Part shown: positions 24,229 to 36,240 of the stretch, one piece after another
Layout of the letters: every line of letters begins with the position of its first letter
Position numbering within the stretch: position 1 is the first letter of the stretch
Assembly: GCA_028023455.1 (NCBI GenBank)
Contig: JAQFVV010006245.1
Location: forward strand, 7,335,331-7,399,330
Length of the DNA: 64,000 nucleotides
Source of the DNA: Epiperipatus broadwayi
Lineage: Eukaryota; Onychophora; Udeonychophora; Euonychophora; Peripatidae
Direction of reading: 5' to 3'
Program-made: the position numbers and the translations under genes
The notes under the pieces: model-generated
What the model was told of the DNA's origin: nothing
The model's input: the letters and a program-made list of their open reading frames with translations, nothing else
Databases searched by the model: none

Positions 24229-25221
24229 ATTGTAATGCTATAAGAGTACAGAGAAGAGATAATAAAACTATTGAAGATTAAGATTTTAAGAATAAGAAAG
24301 GAAGGATTTGAAAAATTGACATTTTTATAAATAAAATAATATAATAATGAAAACATGATTTAAAAATTAGAAATGGAGAAATTACAAATCCCCACATAAT
24401 AAAATTATATTTTAAGAATCGATTTGTATTTGTATTCAAAATAAATTAAAAAAACAGTATTAAGTAAATATTATGTACATATCTGTATTAACTAAATCAC
24501 TCATCCATATAAGGTATAATTAATATGGATTTAGATTCCAGTTTTCTAATGATATAAGAGAATTATATTTTTAAAAATTAACAATTAATTTATAAATTAA
24601 ATGTGAATATCAGATTTTTTTAAAAGATTACTTTTGGATAAGAAAATGAATATAAATTAATAGTAATCTAAAATGATATTAGACATAAAGTAAGAACACA
24701 TAAAAGCTTTAAGTTAGTAATGAAATAATAATAAACCTGTAAAAAGAACATAGAAAAATATACATACTATAAAAAGCAAAAAAATATGCATAAAATGTTT
24801 AATAATATATTAAGTTATAAAAAAGTGAAAATAAAAAGAATATTTAGAAGAGAAAAAAACCTAGTTAAATAAAAGAATTACAAAAGAACAACAATAACAA
24901 TAATAGTTTGATTTAATATACAATATAATAAAACTATTTGTATGGAAAATGTAAAGTTTTAGAAATGATAAATTATTAGTAAAGAAAATACAATATTTTA
25001 TGTGATTAAAGCATAAAGTGAAAAGTGAATTAATTATTCCATGTAATTATATTTAATAATAATAGATATATTAATTTTTAATTGAAATTTAAAGTTCTTA
25101 TTCGGGCTAAAATTATAAAATAATTTATAGATTTGTAAATGATTAGAAATAATCATTATATTGGAGGATCTAATCATATTTGTGAGTATGAAAAATTAGA
25201 AAGCTATAGATTAAATTGTAT

Positions 25222-26258
25222 TTAAATGAAAAAAAAGTTTACTGTTAAATGAAAAAAGATCCATTGATTCCGTTTTGAAATCTTAAAAGAACTGCAGGAG
25301 AAATTTTTAATGTCAACTCCATACATTCTTATTATTTCAATTGTTATTAGTATAACAAACATTGATGGGCTGCCAACCAACATGTGTCAACTTTTACCTT
25401 TGAGTTTAAGATAAAAAACATCATGGTATTTTTTACTCAGTTGCTTGATAATAGTTTGCAAATAAAATATCAACCGAGATTTATTGAACCAGAAAGAATG
25501 TGTGTATGAATGAACTTAATAAATATTTATAATCATAATAGGCAAAATTAAAGTATGACATTTATTTATAAGAAGCTGTAAATTCACTAGCCAAGGTAAT
25601 AATTGGTTACCAAATATTGAGGTGATAAGAATCCCCTGATTATGAATCCAGTCTGCCATTTAATAATGATTTTTTATTTAGATACTTACAACTGAAGATC
25701 ACTTTCAAGTGAAAGAAGATTATACAAATTGGAAAAATTGTCTGATATTAAGTGGATCATTATTGGACATGCAATGTTAGAAATAAAGGTGAAGAGATAA
25801 TTGATTTAAAAAGTGGACATCTATATTACAAAAGCACAAATATTGGAATTACAAATGGAGTAGGATTCATTATAAAAAGTCATGAAAAACATTGTGGAGA
25901 GTAACAAGATTAATTATTCAACAACCAAGTTTATGCTCCAACAAGTTCTCTTGATAAAGAAGTAGAGGATTTTTATATGGATGTATGAAAGGTTTTTGAT
26001 CAGACCAAACAACATTTTAAATTGTCATGAGAAACTTTAATGCTAGAATTGGTAAACAGTTAAAAGATGAAAGTATAATGTTCAGAAATTTAGTTATGGT
26101 TATAGAAATGAGAGAAAATGTAGCCTTGTGGACTTTGCAGAAAAAGAAAAACTTTATATTATGAATTCTTTCTTTGCAAAAAATGCTCTACAAAAATGCA
26201 GATGAAGGCATCCAAATGAAGATAGAGCAGAATTGGATTATATTTTGTCTAACAATAT
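25222..26258 (+). pseudogene. Old RTE LINE copy, segment 1 (5' UTR and endonuclease)
   Basis: This is collinear with the 5' end of the full-length RTE at 58307-61598. The 5' UTR (GATTCC.. then GATGGGCTGCCAACCAACA) is followed by an ATG at 25642. Endonuclease pieces include the CRSL-equivalent SLSSERRL region near 25700, then YAPTSS.D.EVEDFYMDV near 25935, then NFNARIGKQ near 26040, and LDYILSNN near 26245. It is full of stops. Homology stops at TTGTCTAACA, where (TA)n and an LTR-like insertion begin. It resumes at 30533, so this is one element split by later insertions. Confidence 0.85.
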
Positions 26259-26280
26259 ATATATATATATATATATATAT
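26255..26280. repeat. (TA)n at the insertion junction
   Basis: A TA run lies directly left of TGTACCC. A second TA run (30522-30538) lies right of GGGCACA, so the target duplication of the inserted element is masked by, or became, these runs. Confidence 0.8.
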
Positions 26281-29200
26281 TGTACCCTTACTTCTCGATG
26301 TATAATATAGTTTGAAATACGACTAGCTCAATTAAATTATAATGCTTAATTAAAATTTGCATATCTATCTTTAATTTACTTTTATATTATCATATTCTAC
26401 TTAAATTTATTATTAATTATTAAAATCAATATAATTCTATATTATGTACTAATTAAATAAGTATTTAATTAAAATCATGAGACTGTGAAGTAAAGTTACA
26501 AAGTAATAAGTAGATTTACATTGAGTCAATATCTTCCAAGACATTGTCTCAATGGCATAAGAATACTGTCACCTCCTTATTAACTTACTACTACCTCTAC
26601 AGCATTCTTATGGCTTTTAAATAAAATAAATTATCTTTAATAATAATAAATAAATAAATCTTAACTTTTAATTTTTAAAATATAATTAAATAATCTCAGG
26701 TTCTTCTAATTATCTTAAAGTAATGATAACTCATGTAAATAAGTATGATAAGGGATTTTATATCAAACCTAAATACACCTAACTTATTTTCATAATAATA
26801 TATAATACTAATCTTATGGTATAATTTAATCTTATCTATTTTTGTCATATCATCAATCATTAAATAAATAATTATATGTATATCTTTTATTTTCATATAG
26901 CATCTTAATTTTGGAATAGATCAAAATCTTATAATTCAATAATCTGTGGCAATAATAATATTGTACTCTTATAATGTGCATTATAATTACTCTATGACCA
27001 TTGTAATATAATGTAATAATGTCAATCAATTCTCATAAATGATAATCAGGAAATATTGTATTTATTTCTAAAATAATATTAATAAATTCACATTGTGCAA
27101 ATATTATGTTTCTTCAAATTATCTGCTGTCAAATGTTATGGTGCAAAATAATGAACTCGACACACTTTTAAACAAATTAAACAAATTTATTCACATTAAC
27201 TTTGATTAAGAATTTATTTACAATATTTACAGTTCAAATTAGAAAATAAAGAAAAATAAAATAAGAAAATAATAATACAAGATGTTTACACTGTTATTAG
27301 CTCATACTCCTATTAAATAATCTATACATTCTTTTAAAATGCTATACTAATAACATTGAGGTATGTTTTTTAAACTTAGACTTTAAATAAATATCAGTAA
27401 ACTTCAATTATTATACAGAAAAATTTATGTAAACAATATTTATGTAGCATATGTAAACAATTAAACTTTACTAATTAAATTGCTACATCATTCAAGTATT
27501 ATTGTTATTCATTTCATCATGTACTAGTATGTGTTCACTTTTATATCAGCATTACTCTAATAGCATAATATAAAGCTAATGTATCTTTATAATTTTATAA
27601 CAAATAACTGATTATAATTTTATATTTCATTTAATGCAATTCATGCTACATATTTTACCAAATATGCATTACATATATGTACTGTTAAATAATAATATTA
27701 AAATTATTCATTAATTTCAAATTCATAAAGTATTATATTAGATAAATTCTATGATTCTTTTCTATGTAAAATTATTACTTTACTTTATGTGTTATTCTAC
27801 TCCTTCTTAATAACTTTCTATCTACAAAACATCCTTTAAAACTTATTTAAACTTTCCGGAAAAACAATCATCAATTTTAAATAAAAACTAATTACCCAAT
27901 TATTTATACTTCATCATCTATATTCAGTAAATCTTTAATCCAAATATAAACTTCCACATAAAACTTAACTTAATTTATCGAATAAAACAAAATAAAATAT
28001 AGACTTTTAAATCTCTTCCTGACTTGCAATAAAATAATCACCTATGAATAATAAATATAATTCTAATACTACAACATAAACAAAATATTAAAATTTATTT
28101 ACGAAAGAATCATATAATTATTTCTAAACTTCTTATGTAATGTTGCATCGTATTTATATCATAAATTCAAATTATGCATATTTAAATAAAACTGTCACTG
28201 CCAATATAATGTGTGTGTATTTTTAAAATAATCATACATTCATTCAAAACAACATAATATTTGGTTGATCTAAAGAAAACATATTAAATACATCAAAATT
28301 ATTATTATTATACAATTTTTTACCATAGATAATGAATTAATGTCCAGTCCATCTTCCAATATTCTTCGGAATTACAGCTTCATAAAATAATTCACATTTA
28401 CACTCACGATCATTCTTTAAAATATTCTGTGTTATATTAATTATAAAATAAACTTATGCAATTAATCATTATATTATTTTTAGTTATTATTTAAAGATAT
28501 GTACCTATCTTATTTTAATAGATTAATAATATTTAAATTTTATGTTAGATAAATAAAACAGAATTCATATTACATAACTCCAGCGATGTCTCCTTTTCAC
28601 CATAAAGTTCTTTAATCCTAGGCACACATTCACTAGAACACCATTTCCTGTTTCCGGTCCATCACGTGTTTTTTAAAAGTTTATGAAAAATGATAACGTT
28701 CTTTTAAAACAAAATAAAAGTTAATTCTTCCATAAGAAATAAAATAAATTAAAATAGTTTATAGGATCCTGTTTTAGTTCTTTCTAGAATATTATTCAAA
28801 GTTATTATTTTAAATTAGTCTATAGTTTATGAAAAATTATCATTTAATTATTTTAAATTGACTGGGACGTCCACATATTATTTGCGCATTCTATAACAAA
28901 ATATCCAGGTAAGAATAAGTTTCTTCATCTAAAACGACCAGCGTTTAAATTATTTCAATATAATAATTTTTATTATATTAAGACTTTTAGCTAATTATAT
29001 TTTCAATTTATTTGCCTTTTAAAATTGTCAACATTTAGTCTCTTAAATATAAAGACTTAACAGGGCAAATATTTATAAAACTACTTTCATTTTTAATATC
29101 TTTACTTAAGATATACATTTAAATTTATAGCTTGCAAAATACTTTCTTCATAAAGAAGTATTTTATTCTCTAAAATATCTATTTTCTAATAGTCAATAGT

Positions 29201-30521
29201 AATTAGCTTTTAAAATTATATACTGTCCAAAATACTACTTTTCTCCATCTCGTAATTTTCCGAACTAATCCAGCGTTTGTCATATCTCTAGTATAAAGTT
29301 TCCGATATATTTTCACTATATATGATGTTCCCATGACTATTTGCTTGTAAATTGAGCTTAATAGAGACGACCGATAGGGAAAAATTAAATTAACACTGCA
29401 TGTTTATCATTTAAAATTTCTATAACTTATTTACAAAGACACTTTTATAATTTTGAAAAATGATTTTAAAAGCGTCTACAAAATTTACGTAGCTATTTTT
29501 TTAATAACACAATTAACTTAAAAATCAATCACGAAGTCCTCTCCTAACAATTGAACTGAGCTTTTATACCGGAAGAAACTTCCCATTTGATTGGTAGATT
29601 AAACAATCAACTTGCTGGCTTATTTACATATTTACCAACAACACAAAATTAAAAATAAATAATGGCTTATTTAATATTTAATATTTATTACATTATTAAA
29701 TTTCTAAAATAATCTTTATCGTTCATTTAAATTTATTAAACATTTTTTAAAATATACTCTTACTTGATTTTAATTTTAACTTTTATAAAATTATTCAAAA
29801 TAAACTAAGAATTTTTTATACGTTATATTTTTAAAGCAATACTTTTAAAATCAGATTTAATATTCTACATTGATTTATCTTTATTTTATCTCGTGATAAT
29901 TCACGTATTATTTATAAATTTTATAACATGATTTTTAAAATAGTTCTGCAACTTTACTAAACAACTTCCAAGCATGTGTGTGTATATTTAACTAACATCT
30001 GTTCTTTACAATACAAGAAACGCTTGTCATCGTCTAAAAATAAACTAACAATTGCATTTTTTAAAATAAATATTTTTTAAATAAATAAGATATTATAATA
30101 GATTTTAAAATAATTATCCAATATTATTAAAATCAAATATTAGTCTTTTATTTAAGTACTTACAATAATTAAAATATTTATATTCTTTTATAATATTATT
30201 TTATCAACAATAAACATATGCATTTAATTTTAACTTGTCTTTTTAAATACTTTAGCTTTAAATATTTATTTATTAAATCTATTAATGCAGTATTGATTAT
30301 GGCCATTTTTCCTACCATATATTATAATCATCATCATTTAAAATGTCTCTCTCAATATCAGCACAATTTTACATATCAAATACTCATAGATTGCTTTAAT
30401 TAAACCTTTTAAAATATTACCATAAGCAAAATTAACATCACATATTCAAATATATCTTAAATTTAAAATTTTTTAACAGATTAGCACAAAAATTAGATGG
30501 TGATCCATACAAAAGGGCACA
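26281..30521 (-). mobile_element. 4.24-kb LTR-like element inserted in the old RTE copy
   Basis: It begins TGTACCC and ends GGGCACA, i.e. TG..CA termini with a 7-bp imperfect inverted repeat, between the two halves of the RTE sequence. No frame longer than 66 codons fits a protein. The minus strand carries a clean core promoter (next entry) about 950 bp from its 5' end. Near 27180-27230 (minus strand) there are AATAAA-type signals. This combination suggests a very long solo LTR or a large non-coding (LARD-like) LTR derivative in minus orientation. A DNA transposon with TGTRCCC ends is the alternative. Only the insertion itself is certain. Confidence 0.55.
29555..29605 (-). promoter_or_regulatory. 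Candidate RNA polymerase II core promoter (CCAAT + TATA)
   Basis: On the minus strand, CCAAT (29594-29590) is followed about 21 bp later by GGTATAAAAG (29571-29561), then CTCAGTTCAATTG with an initiator-like TCAGTT about 5 bp on. A good TATA box with an upstream CCAAT is rare in this AT-rich background and sits inside the LTR-like element, where U3 would be expected. Confidence 0.5.
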
Positions 30522-30532
30522 ATATATATATA

Positions 30533-31668
30533 TATATTATGATTGTAATATTATTAATAAATTCAACACAGAAAGCCATCATTAATTAATGAGAAGCAAG
30601 ATACATGTTAATGCAAAACTAGAGTGTCAAAAACTAATAAAAAAACAATCTTCACTGAAAATATTTTTAACCTTCAGAAACATTCCAATGAATTTAAATT
30701 AAAACATGCAAATGGTTTTAAAATATTAACATATATTAAAGAAGATTCATACATGAATGAAATCATAGGAGGATAACTGATACACTATTAGTAATTGCAA
30801 CAAAGATAAATATTATATAAAAAAGCAGCAATTGACCAATAACATTTTTAAGAAAAGAAGGAATATAAAAATGTATAAAAATGATCCATTGAGGATTGAA
30901 TATCTAGAGTTTTGTAAAATATTACAAAAAGGAGCTAATAATGATATAAAAAAATATAATTGTGAATTACAAAAAAATCTATAGAAAAAAAAAAGTCTCA
31001 AAAGGGAAGCAAACTTATTTCTGCAATAAGAAAAAAAGTGGAACTATTATTAAAAATAGAAATAATACCATGAAATGAGGGGGAAAGTTCTATAAAAAAT
31101 AAAATTGCAATAAAAAACCAAAAATAAAATTTATCTACAATTACTACATTTTATGAATTGCCCAATATTTTAAATGCAAAAATGAGACATGCAATTAAAA
31201 ATATGAAAAAAGGAAAAGTTCCAGGTAATGATGAAATTATAATTGATATCTTAAAAAAAGCAAGTGAAAAATTAGAAAAAAAAAAACTGTTGGCAAATTA
31301 TATACCCAAATGTTTAAATGATATTGGTATACCAGTTAAATACAAGAATACAGTTATATTTAAAAAGGGTAATAAAGAAAATATTGGAAATTATAGATAT
31401 ATCAATCTTTTATTAGTTCTAAATTTTTACCAAGATAATTATAACTCATTTAAAGTAAATTGTGATTTTAATCAACAAAAAGGAATAAGATGAATTTAAA
31501 AGTGGTTTTAGCACAGTGGATCATATTAAAATATGGAGAAAAATTATAGAAAGAACAATGAATACAAGTTGTTATTATCCTTTAATTTTGTAGATTATAA
31601 AAAGGCATTTAATTTAATATGTATGGTTTCAATCATCAAAGCATTTGATTATCAATATATAGACCTAG
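30533..31668 (+). pseudogene. Old RTE LINE copy, segment 2 (RT fingers/palm)
   Basis: Homology to the RTE at 58307 resumes with GATTGTAAT.TT.TTAATAAA and runs to RT motif A. The frame 31158-31493 holds MRHAIKNMKKGKVPGNDEII and later NIGNYRYINLL (the NYRPISLL block), then DHIK and YKKAF (motif A, decayed) near 31600. Multiple stops are present. It ends at GACCTAG, where the second LTR-like element is inserted. Confidence 0.85.
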
Positions 31669-33819
31669 TGTAACGATCCGGAGAAAGCCTTAACGTAATC
31701 TGCACTACAGGGCGCCATCTAGGCATTTGAACCTAGAAAAATTTATAGAGTAGGCAGATACGTAAGTAAAAAAAAAAAAAAAAATTTTTTTTTTTTTGCA
31801 TCCGGTCATTAGCCCATGTCACTAGCTCAGTGGAATAGCAGAGATTTAAAAAATAATATAAGTATATATATATAAGAGGAATAAAATAAGCCACTGTCAG
31901 TAATTAACATACAAACATTTATTTATGCACATATATATAAAATTTAAAATTATTTTAGTATCAGTTTACATTTTAACATTTAACATTATTTTTAACTTTA
32001 CCTTAGATTTTAATTTACATTTTAATTTCTATTATATTATAAGTTTACATTTTAATTAAGTTCGCACAGATGGGATTATAAAAGCTTGTTTTAATATGTT
32101 GCTATAGATCGGTTACATAGATTACACGGTTAAAAACATTCCAAAGTAAACATAAACGATCAAAATATAAAATCATTGATACTGGCAATTGCAGAGGGAA
32201 ATTTATAAGTAACCCAGTAGTATTCACCATAAGATACTTGCATTGTCACCAATGACTTAAAAGACATCCAAATAAATACATTTTAGATACTCACCGTAAG
32301 GTATCATTATTTATCGAATGTCTATATATTTTGATCAAATATGAAAACCCAAAACATACTTAACCGATAACCAATCCATGCAAGCGTCCATAAACAACTT
32401 AAATTTAATGCATTTTTATTTAAGGTCGAGTATGAATAGACTACGTAGATTTGCATTTGAAAATAAAATATTATATCCCTATTTAACCTTAGGCTAAAAT
32501 TCGCAATCAAACTGGCATCAATTCATCTGATACATCGATGTATTCAATGTAATACGGAATACAACAGCACCAAAAAGATTAAGAGAAGGCATTGACTCTC
32601 ATAAGATAGGGATATTACATCTATCTAACGAGAAGAACAAAAAAAAAACTCCATAGAAAGGAACTGCGTTCTCCGTCTTATAATTCCTTTCATAGGCAAA
32701 TGGGTGAGTGCGGCATAAATATAGACGATTCTGCCAGTAGCGAATCTCCGACTACATCTACTAACTACATCAGTATATCCAATCCATTGACCCAATCTAA
32801 CAACGACATAAATAACCTAAGATTACCCTCCCCTAATATAACTTTACAAATCTATACAGCCATTCACGCCCGACTTAAGTTTAACATTTATATAATTAAT
32901 TTAACGAAAAACAAAAATCATGATAAAACTTAAAGAACAAAAAATAAATAAATAAATGGAAATGATTTTAAATATATATATAAAAAAAGAAATACATCAA
33001 ATAACATTATTAATAAATTAAGTTGGTCAGATAGGATAATATTGCAATCATTTAAATTTGGAAAGTTTTAATTTAATGTTCATTATTTATAAAGTTCTTA
33101 CGGTTTAAAATGTTCATCTTTTACAGTTGCTTGCCATTTGAAATCCAGCGTTAAATTTCCCTACGATCCTGTGGTCTTCTGAATATAAGAAAAGCGATGT
33201 TTCATTTTTCCATTTTATAACAACTGAAGGGATTGAACGTGCGTCTTTTTCAATCCCTTCTTCTTCACTTTCGCACTAACACATATCTGTCACATCATAA
33301 ATAATCATTAACTAACTAATAATTTCCAAACTTGTCCTTTTTATATTAATGTGAAGGATTGAATTTACATTACGTCACCGATGCGATGGTCCTTTTGCTG
33401 CGGTCCGATTCCATAGGGATTTCTTCTTATTTGCTAACAGTTTCTATTGTTTTCCTATCTGACCGATGTTTTTACATTTAAATGCCCAATGCTGGTTTAC
33501 ATTTAACTAATTAACAATCATTTCCATTTCTGATTAATTAACCTGTTTTCCAAATCAAAAATATATTTAAAGATAAATTTAAAGATATAATTTTATCTCC
33601 AAATCTTTTTAAAATTTAGTTTTAAAATACTTTTTCTTTAATAAAGTTTTATTTTAATAATTTTTCATTATCTGTGCGATTTAACATATACGAGTTTAAG
33701 ATGATATTTAATTTCAATTTTTAATTCTTAAAGAAAATTTTTAAATGCGAACTTTTTAATTTACTTTCATGTTTAATAAATAAAAAAAAACAATGTAACG
33801 AACGTCTGTACTCGTTACA
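31669..33819 (-). mobile_element. 2.15-kb LTR-like element with 4-bp target duplication
   Basis: The RTE sequence ..GACCTAG / CTAGGATATTGTC.. is split by DNA starting TGTAACGATCCGG and ending TCGTTACA, with CTAG duplicated on both sides (31665-31668 and 33820-33823). TG..CA termini and a 4-bp duplication suit Ty3/gypsy-type solo LTRs. On the minus strand, TATAAAAAG lies at 33345-33337 and AATAAA-type signals near 31920. The last 26 bp form a hairpin (TGTAACGA / TCGTTACA, 33794-33819). A run of A followed by T lies at about 31770-31799. No protein of its own is recognisable. Confidence 0.65.
33337..33345 (-). promoter_or_regulatory. Candidate TATA box in LTR-like element
   Basis: The minus strand reads ATATAAAAAGGAC about 475 bp from the element's 5' end (33819), a plausible U3 position. 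Confidence 0.4.
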
Positions 33820-34786
33820 CTAGGATATTGTCATATTCTGACAAGTATTTATAAAAATGCAACAGCAACAATTAGATTATATACAATAGAAGGATATATG
33901 ACAGAGTGATTCCATATCTCCAAGACTTTTATTTGTGGATTAAAATGGGAAGCTAAGGGCATTAAAATAAATGAAGATAATTTAAGCAATTAGATTTTGA
34001 AAATTATAAGGTAATTTTTGCAAATAAGGCTTCAGACTTTCATAAAAAATTTGTTTGAAATAAAACCACATAAAAAGTTAGGCATTTGATAGGTCATATT
34101 TAGTTTTATTATATATACATCTATCAATTATTCTAGCTATTGTAGTTAAAGTTGAAATAAGTCTGTATAAAAGTATAATGTTCAGTGGATTTTCTCAAAA
34201 GAAGAAAATAAAAATTAATAATGATGAATTAAAACAAACTATCAATTACAAATGCTAGAATTGGAAACATAATAGATGAAATTAATTATAGAATTAAAAC
34301 TTCTAATGGAATGCTTTTAGTAGAAATAATATGAAAAAGAAATATACATATGTGTTTAAAAAGAAAGGTTTTTAATAAATATATTTTACCAGTTTTTACT
34401 TATGATTTTGAGACTTGATAACTTAGTAGAATATCAATACAGAGTATATAGAGATGTATGTTAGGAATAACAAGAAGAGGTCAAAAATGAAATACATGGG
34501 TATGAGAACAAACAAGTGTCACTGGTGTAATTAAAAAAATTATGAAACTGAAATAGAGCTGGGCTGGACATATTGCTTAAAAGGATAGAAAAAGATACTT
34601 GAAATCTTAAACTATATTCCAAAATATTAAAAAAGACCTAGAAAGAAATTATCTGTGTGATTGACGAGTGAAATAAAAAAAATGGGTGATGACCAGAATA
34701 GAAGTTAGACATCGGAGAAACTGTCTTAAATTTGGGAATACTTTCATCTTGCATTAGATTATAATGGTTGAATATGATGATAATGA
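33820..34786 (+). pseudogene. Old RTE LINE copy, segment 3 (RT palm to 3' end)
   Basis: It resumes with GGATATTGTCATATT as in the full-length copy, passes through motif B-like remains and L.W.TK/CGLKWEAKGIKINED, then GITRRGQK, then WAGHIA near 34565, KRPRKK near 34640 and RRNCLKFG near 34720. It ends in GGTTGAATATGATGATAATGA, the equivalent of the GATGATGATGA 3' tail at 58307. The stretch around 34050-34170 aligns poorly and may hold another small rearrangement. All frames are broken. Confidence 0.8.
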
Positions 34787-35212
34787 AGTCAATATTTAAT
34801 GAAATATTGTAATCATATCATTAACAAGTATATGAATACTATTATTTGATTTTATCTTAATAGATTTTTGTTTTGTTATAAATCTATTAAATTATATAAT
34901 TTTTCTTCATGTTTGAATCTTAATATTTTACTCAGATTAGTTTTAGTCAAATTCAGAAAGAAATAAAACTATATAAAATGATTTGACAGGTTGGTGTTGT
35001 TATTTTATTCAAGAAGCAATGGATATTATTATATAACTTTGACTGCTGAAAAATAGCAGCAGTACATACCACAACACAACATCTAAGTCTATCTATATAC
35101 TTATAAGATATTTAAATTGGTTTACATTCTCAAATTGAGATTTTTCTTTTATTATTGACTTATGAAAACTTGAGGTTTTCAACATTAATTAGAAACCAAA
35201 GTGTTTAGATGT

Positions 35213-35303
35213 TTTTTTCTTCATATGTCAAAGGCATTGGCTAGAAAGAGAACCCAGGCCAGCTGCTTGGAAGGCAGCTATGCTAACCACTAGATCACCA
35301 ACA
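35213..35303 (-). mobile_element. tRNA-Gly(TCC)-like SINE, copy B
   Basis: The minus strand reads GTTGGTGATCTAGTGGTTAG, then GCTGCCTTCCAAGCAGC with TCC in the loop, then GGGTTCTCTTTC, and CTAGCCAATGCC closing the acceptor arm. The tail is TTTGACATATGAAGAAA. It is the same family as 11741-11829 and closer to a tRNA fold. The T arm is damaged (GTTCTCTTTC for GTTCGATTCC). Confidence 0.75.
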
Positions 35304-35448
35304 CATTTTATGTTTATGTTAAAAATTATCTTTTGAACAGCCAAAAATAGCACAATTATCAACATTCTGTAAAATACAGAATTCAAAGAGGTTAATTTTT
35401 TTTTCACTTTTATTTGATTCAAAGAAAAAAAAATCTATTATCAAATCT

Positions 35449-36240
35449 TTAGTATATCTTTATTTCTGTTTTATTAAGCTGTCTATAAACAGTTCCAAAG
35501 ACCACTGTCATAAAAATCAAAAACAATACTGATCCAAGTACATATTCTTGTTTAACAATAGTTATCATTTCAACTGTCTCAGATTTTCCATTTATAATAG
35601 TAACACTATCTTTTATTTTTTCATGTAAAAGTTGTATAATATGAATAGATTTTGATAAACAACTTACTAATTTCAAACAATGCTAAAATCTTATTCAATT
35701 AATTGAGTCAAATTCCTTGATTATATTATTAATAGCCAATATATAAATCATTATTTTGTTCCTGATATTTTTCTTGCATTTATCTGGAAATAAAATCCAT
35801 GTCTATAATACTTCTTAAACTCTAAAGTCACATTGAATCTCTAGTAATAATTCCTCTATAATTAAAAGAAATCTATTCAACAAAATTCTCAAAAGTTCAT
35901 TTCATGCAGTGGATAATAATGATATTCCCCAAGGATTATTGCAATCTTGTCTATTGTCATTACTTTTAAAAATTAGAGCAATATAAATATCCTTAAGATC
36001 AGATGGGGTGATTTTATGAATCCATATATTTCTAAAAAATTTCAATATTTTTGAAATTAAGATATTATCTATGCCAAGTACATTCATATATAAAACTGTT
36101 ATTTTATCTAATTTATTATATGGATGTGAAATGAGGACACAATATAAAGACATTAGAAAAGTCTCATCTAAGAATGCTGATAAAATTTTCGAAAACACAA
36201 TGATAAGATTATAAATCAATCAATATGTTCTTCAGCTTTC
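35449..36240 (-). pseudogene. Non-LTR reverse transcriptase fragment
   Basis: The minus-strand frame 36219-35902 ends ITPSDLKDIYIALIFKSND then DCNNPWGISLLSTA. This is the typical 'P.dLKDa.IvpiFKKG..DC.NYRGISLLS.aGK' RT finger block of CR1/L2/RTE-like LINEs. After stops, 35676-35449 continues with IIQLLHEKIKDSVTIINGKS and IVKQEYVLGSVLFLIF, matching motif B (..GV.QGCVLSP.LF). No endonuclease or C-terminus was found, so it is a short internal fragment. It is a different family from the RTE at 58-61 kb. Confidence 0.75.

Noticed and set aside
23990-24356. Poly-Ile/Thr and poly-Leu frames
   Set aside because: They translate the AAT/AAC microsatellite. The frame at 39447-39647 is the same kind of artefact.
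32700-32933. 77-codon plus-strand frame, Ser/Asn-rich
   Set aside because: It lies inside the LTR-like element in the direction opposite to the inferred transcription, and has no motif.
35213-35303. Functional tRNA-Gly gene
   Set aside because: The body resembles tRNA-Gly(TCC), but the T arm is damaged and the TTTGACATATGA tail recurs at 11741, so it is a SINE.
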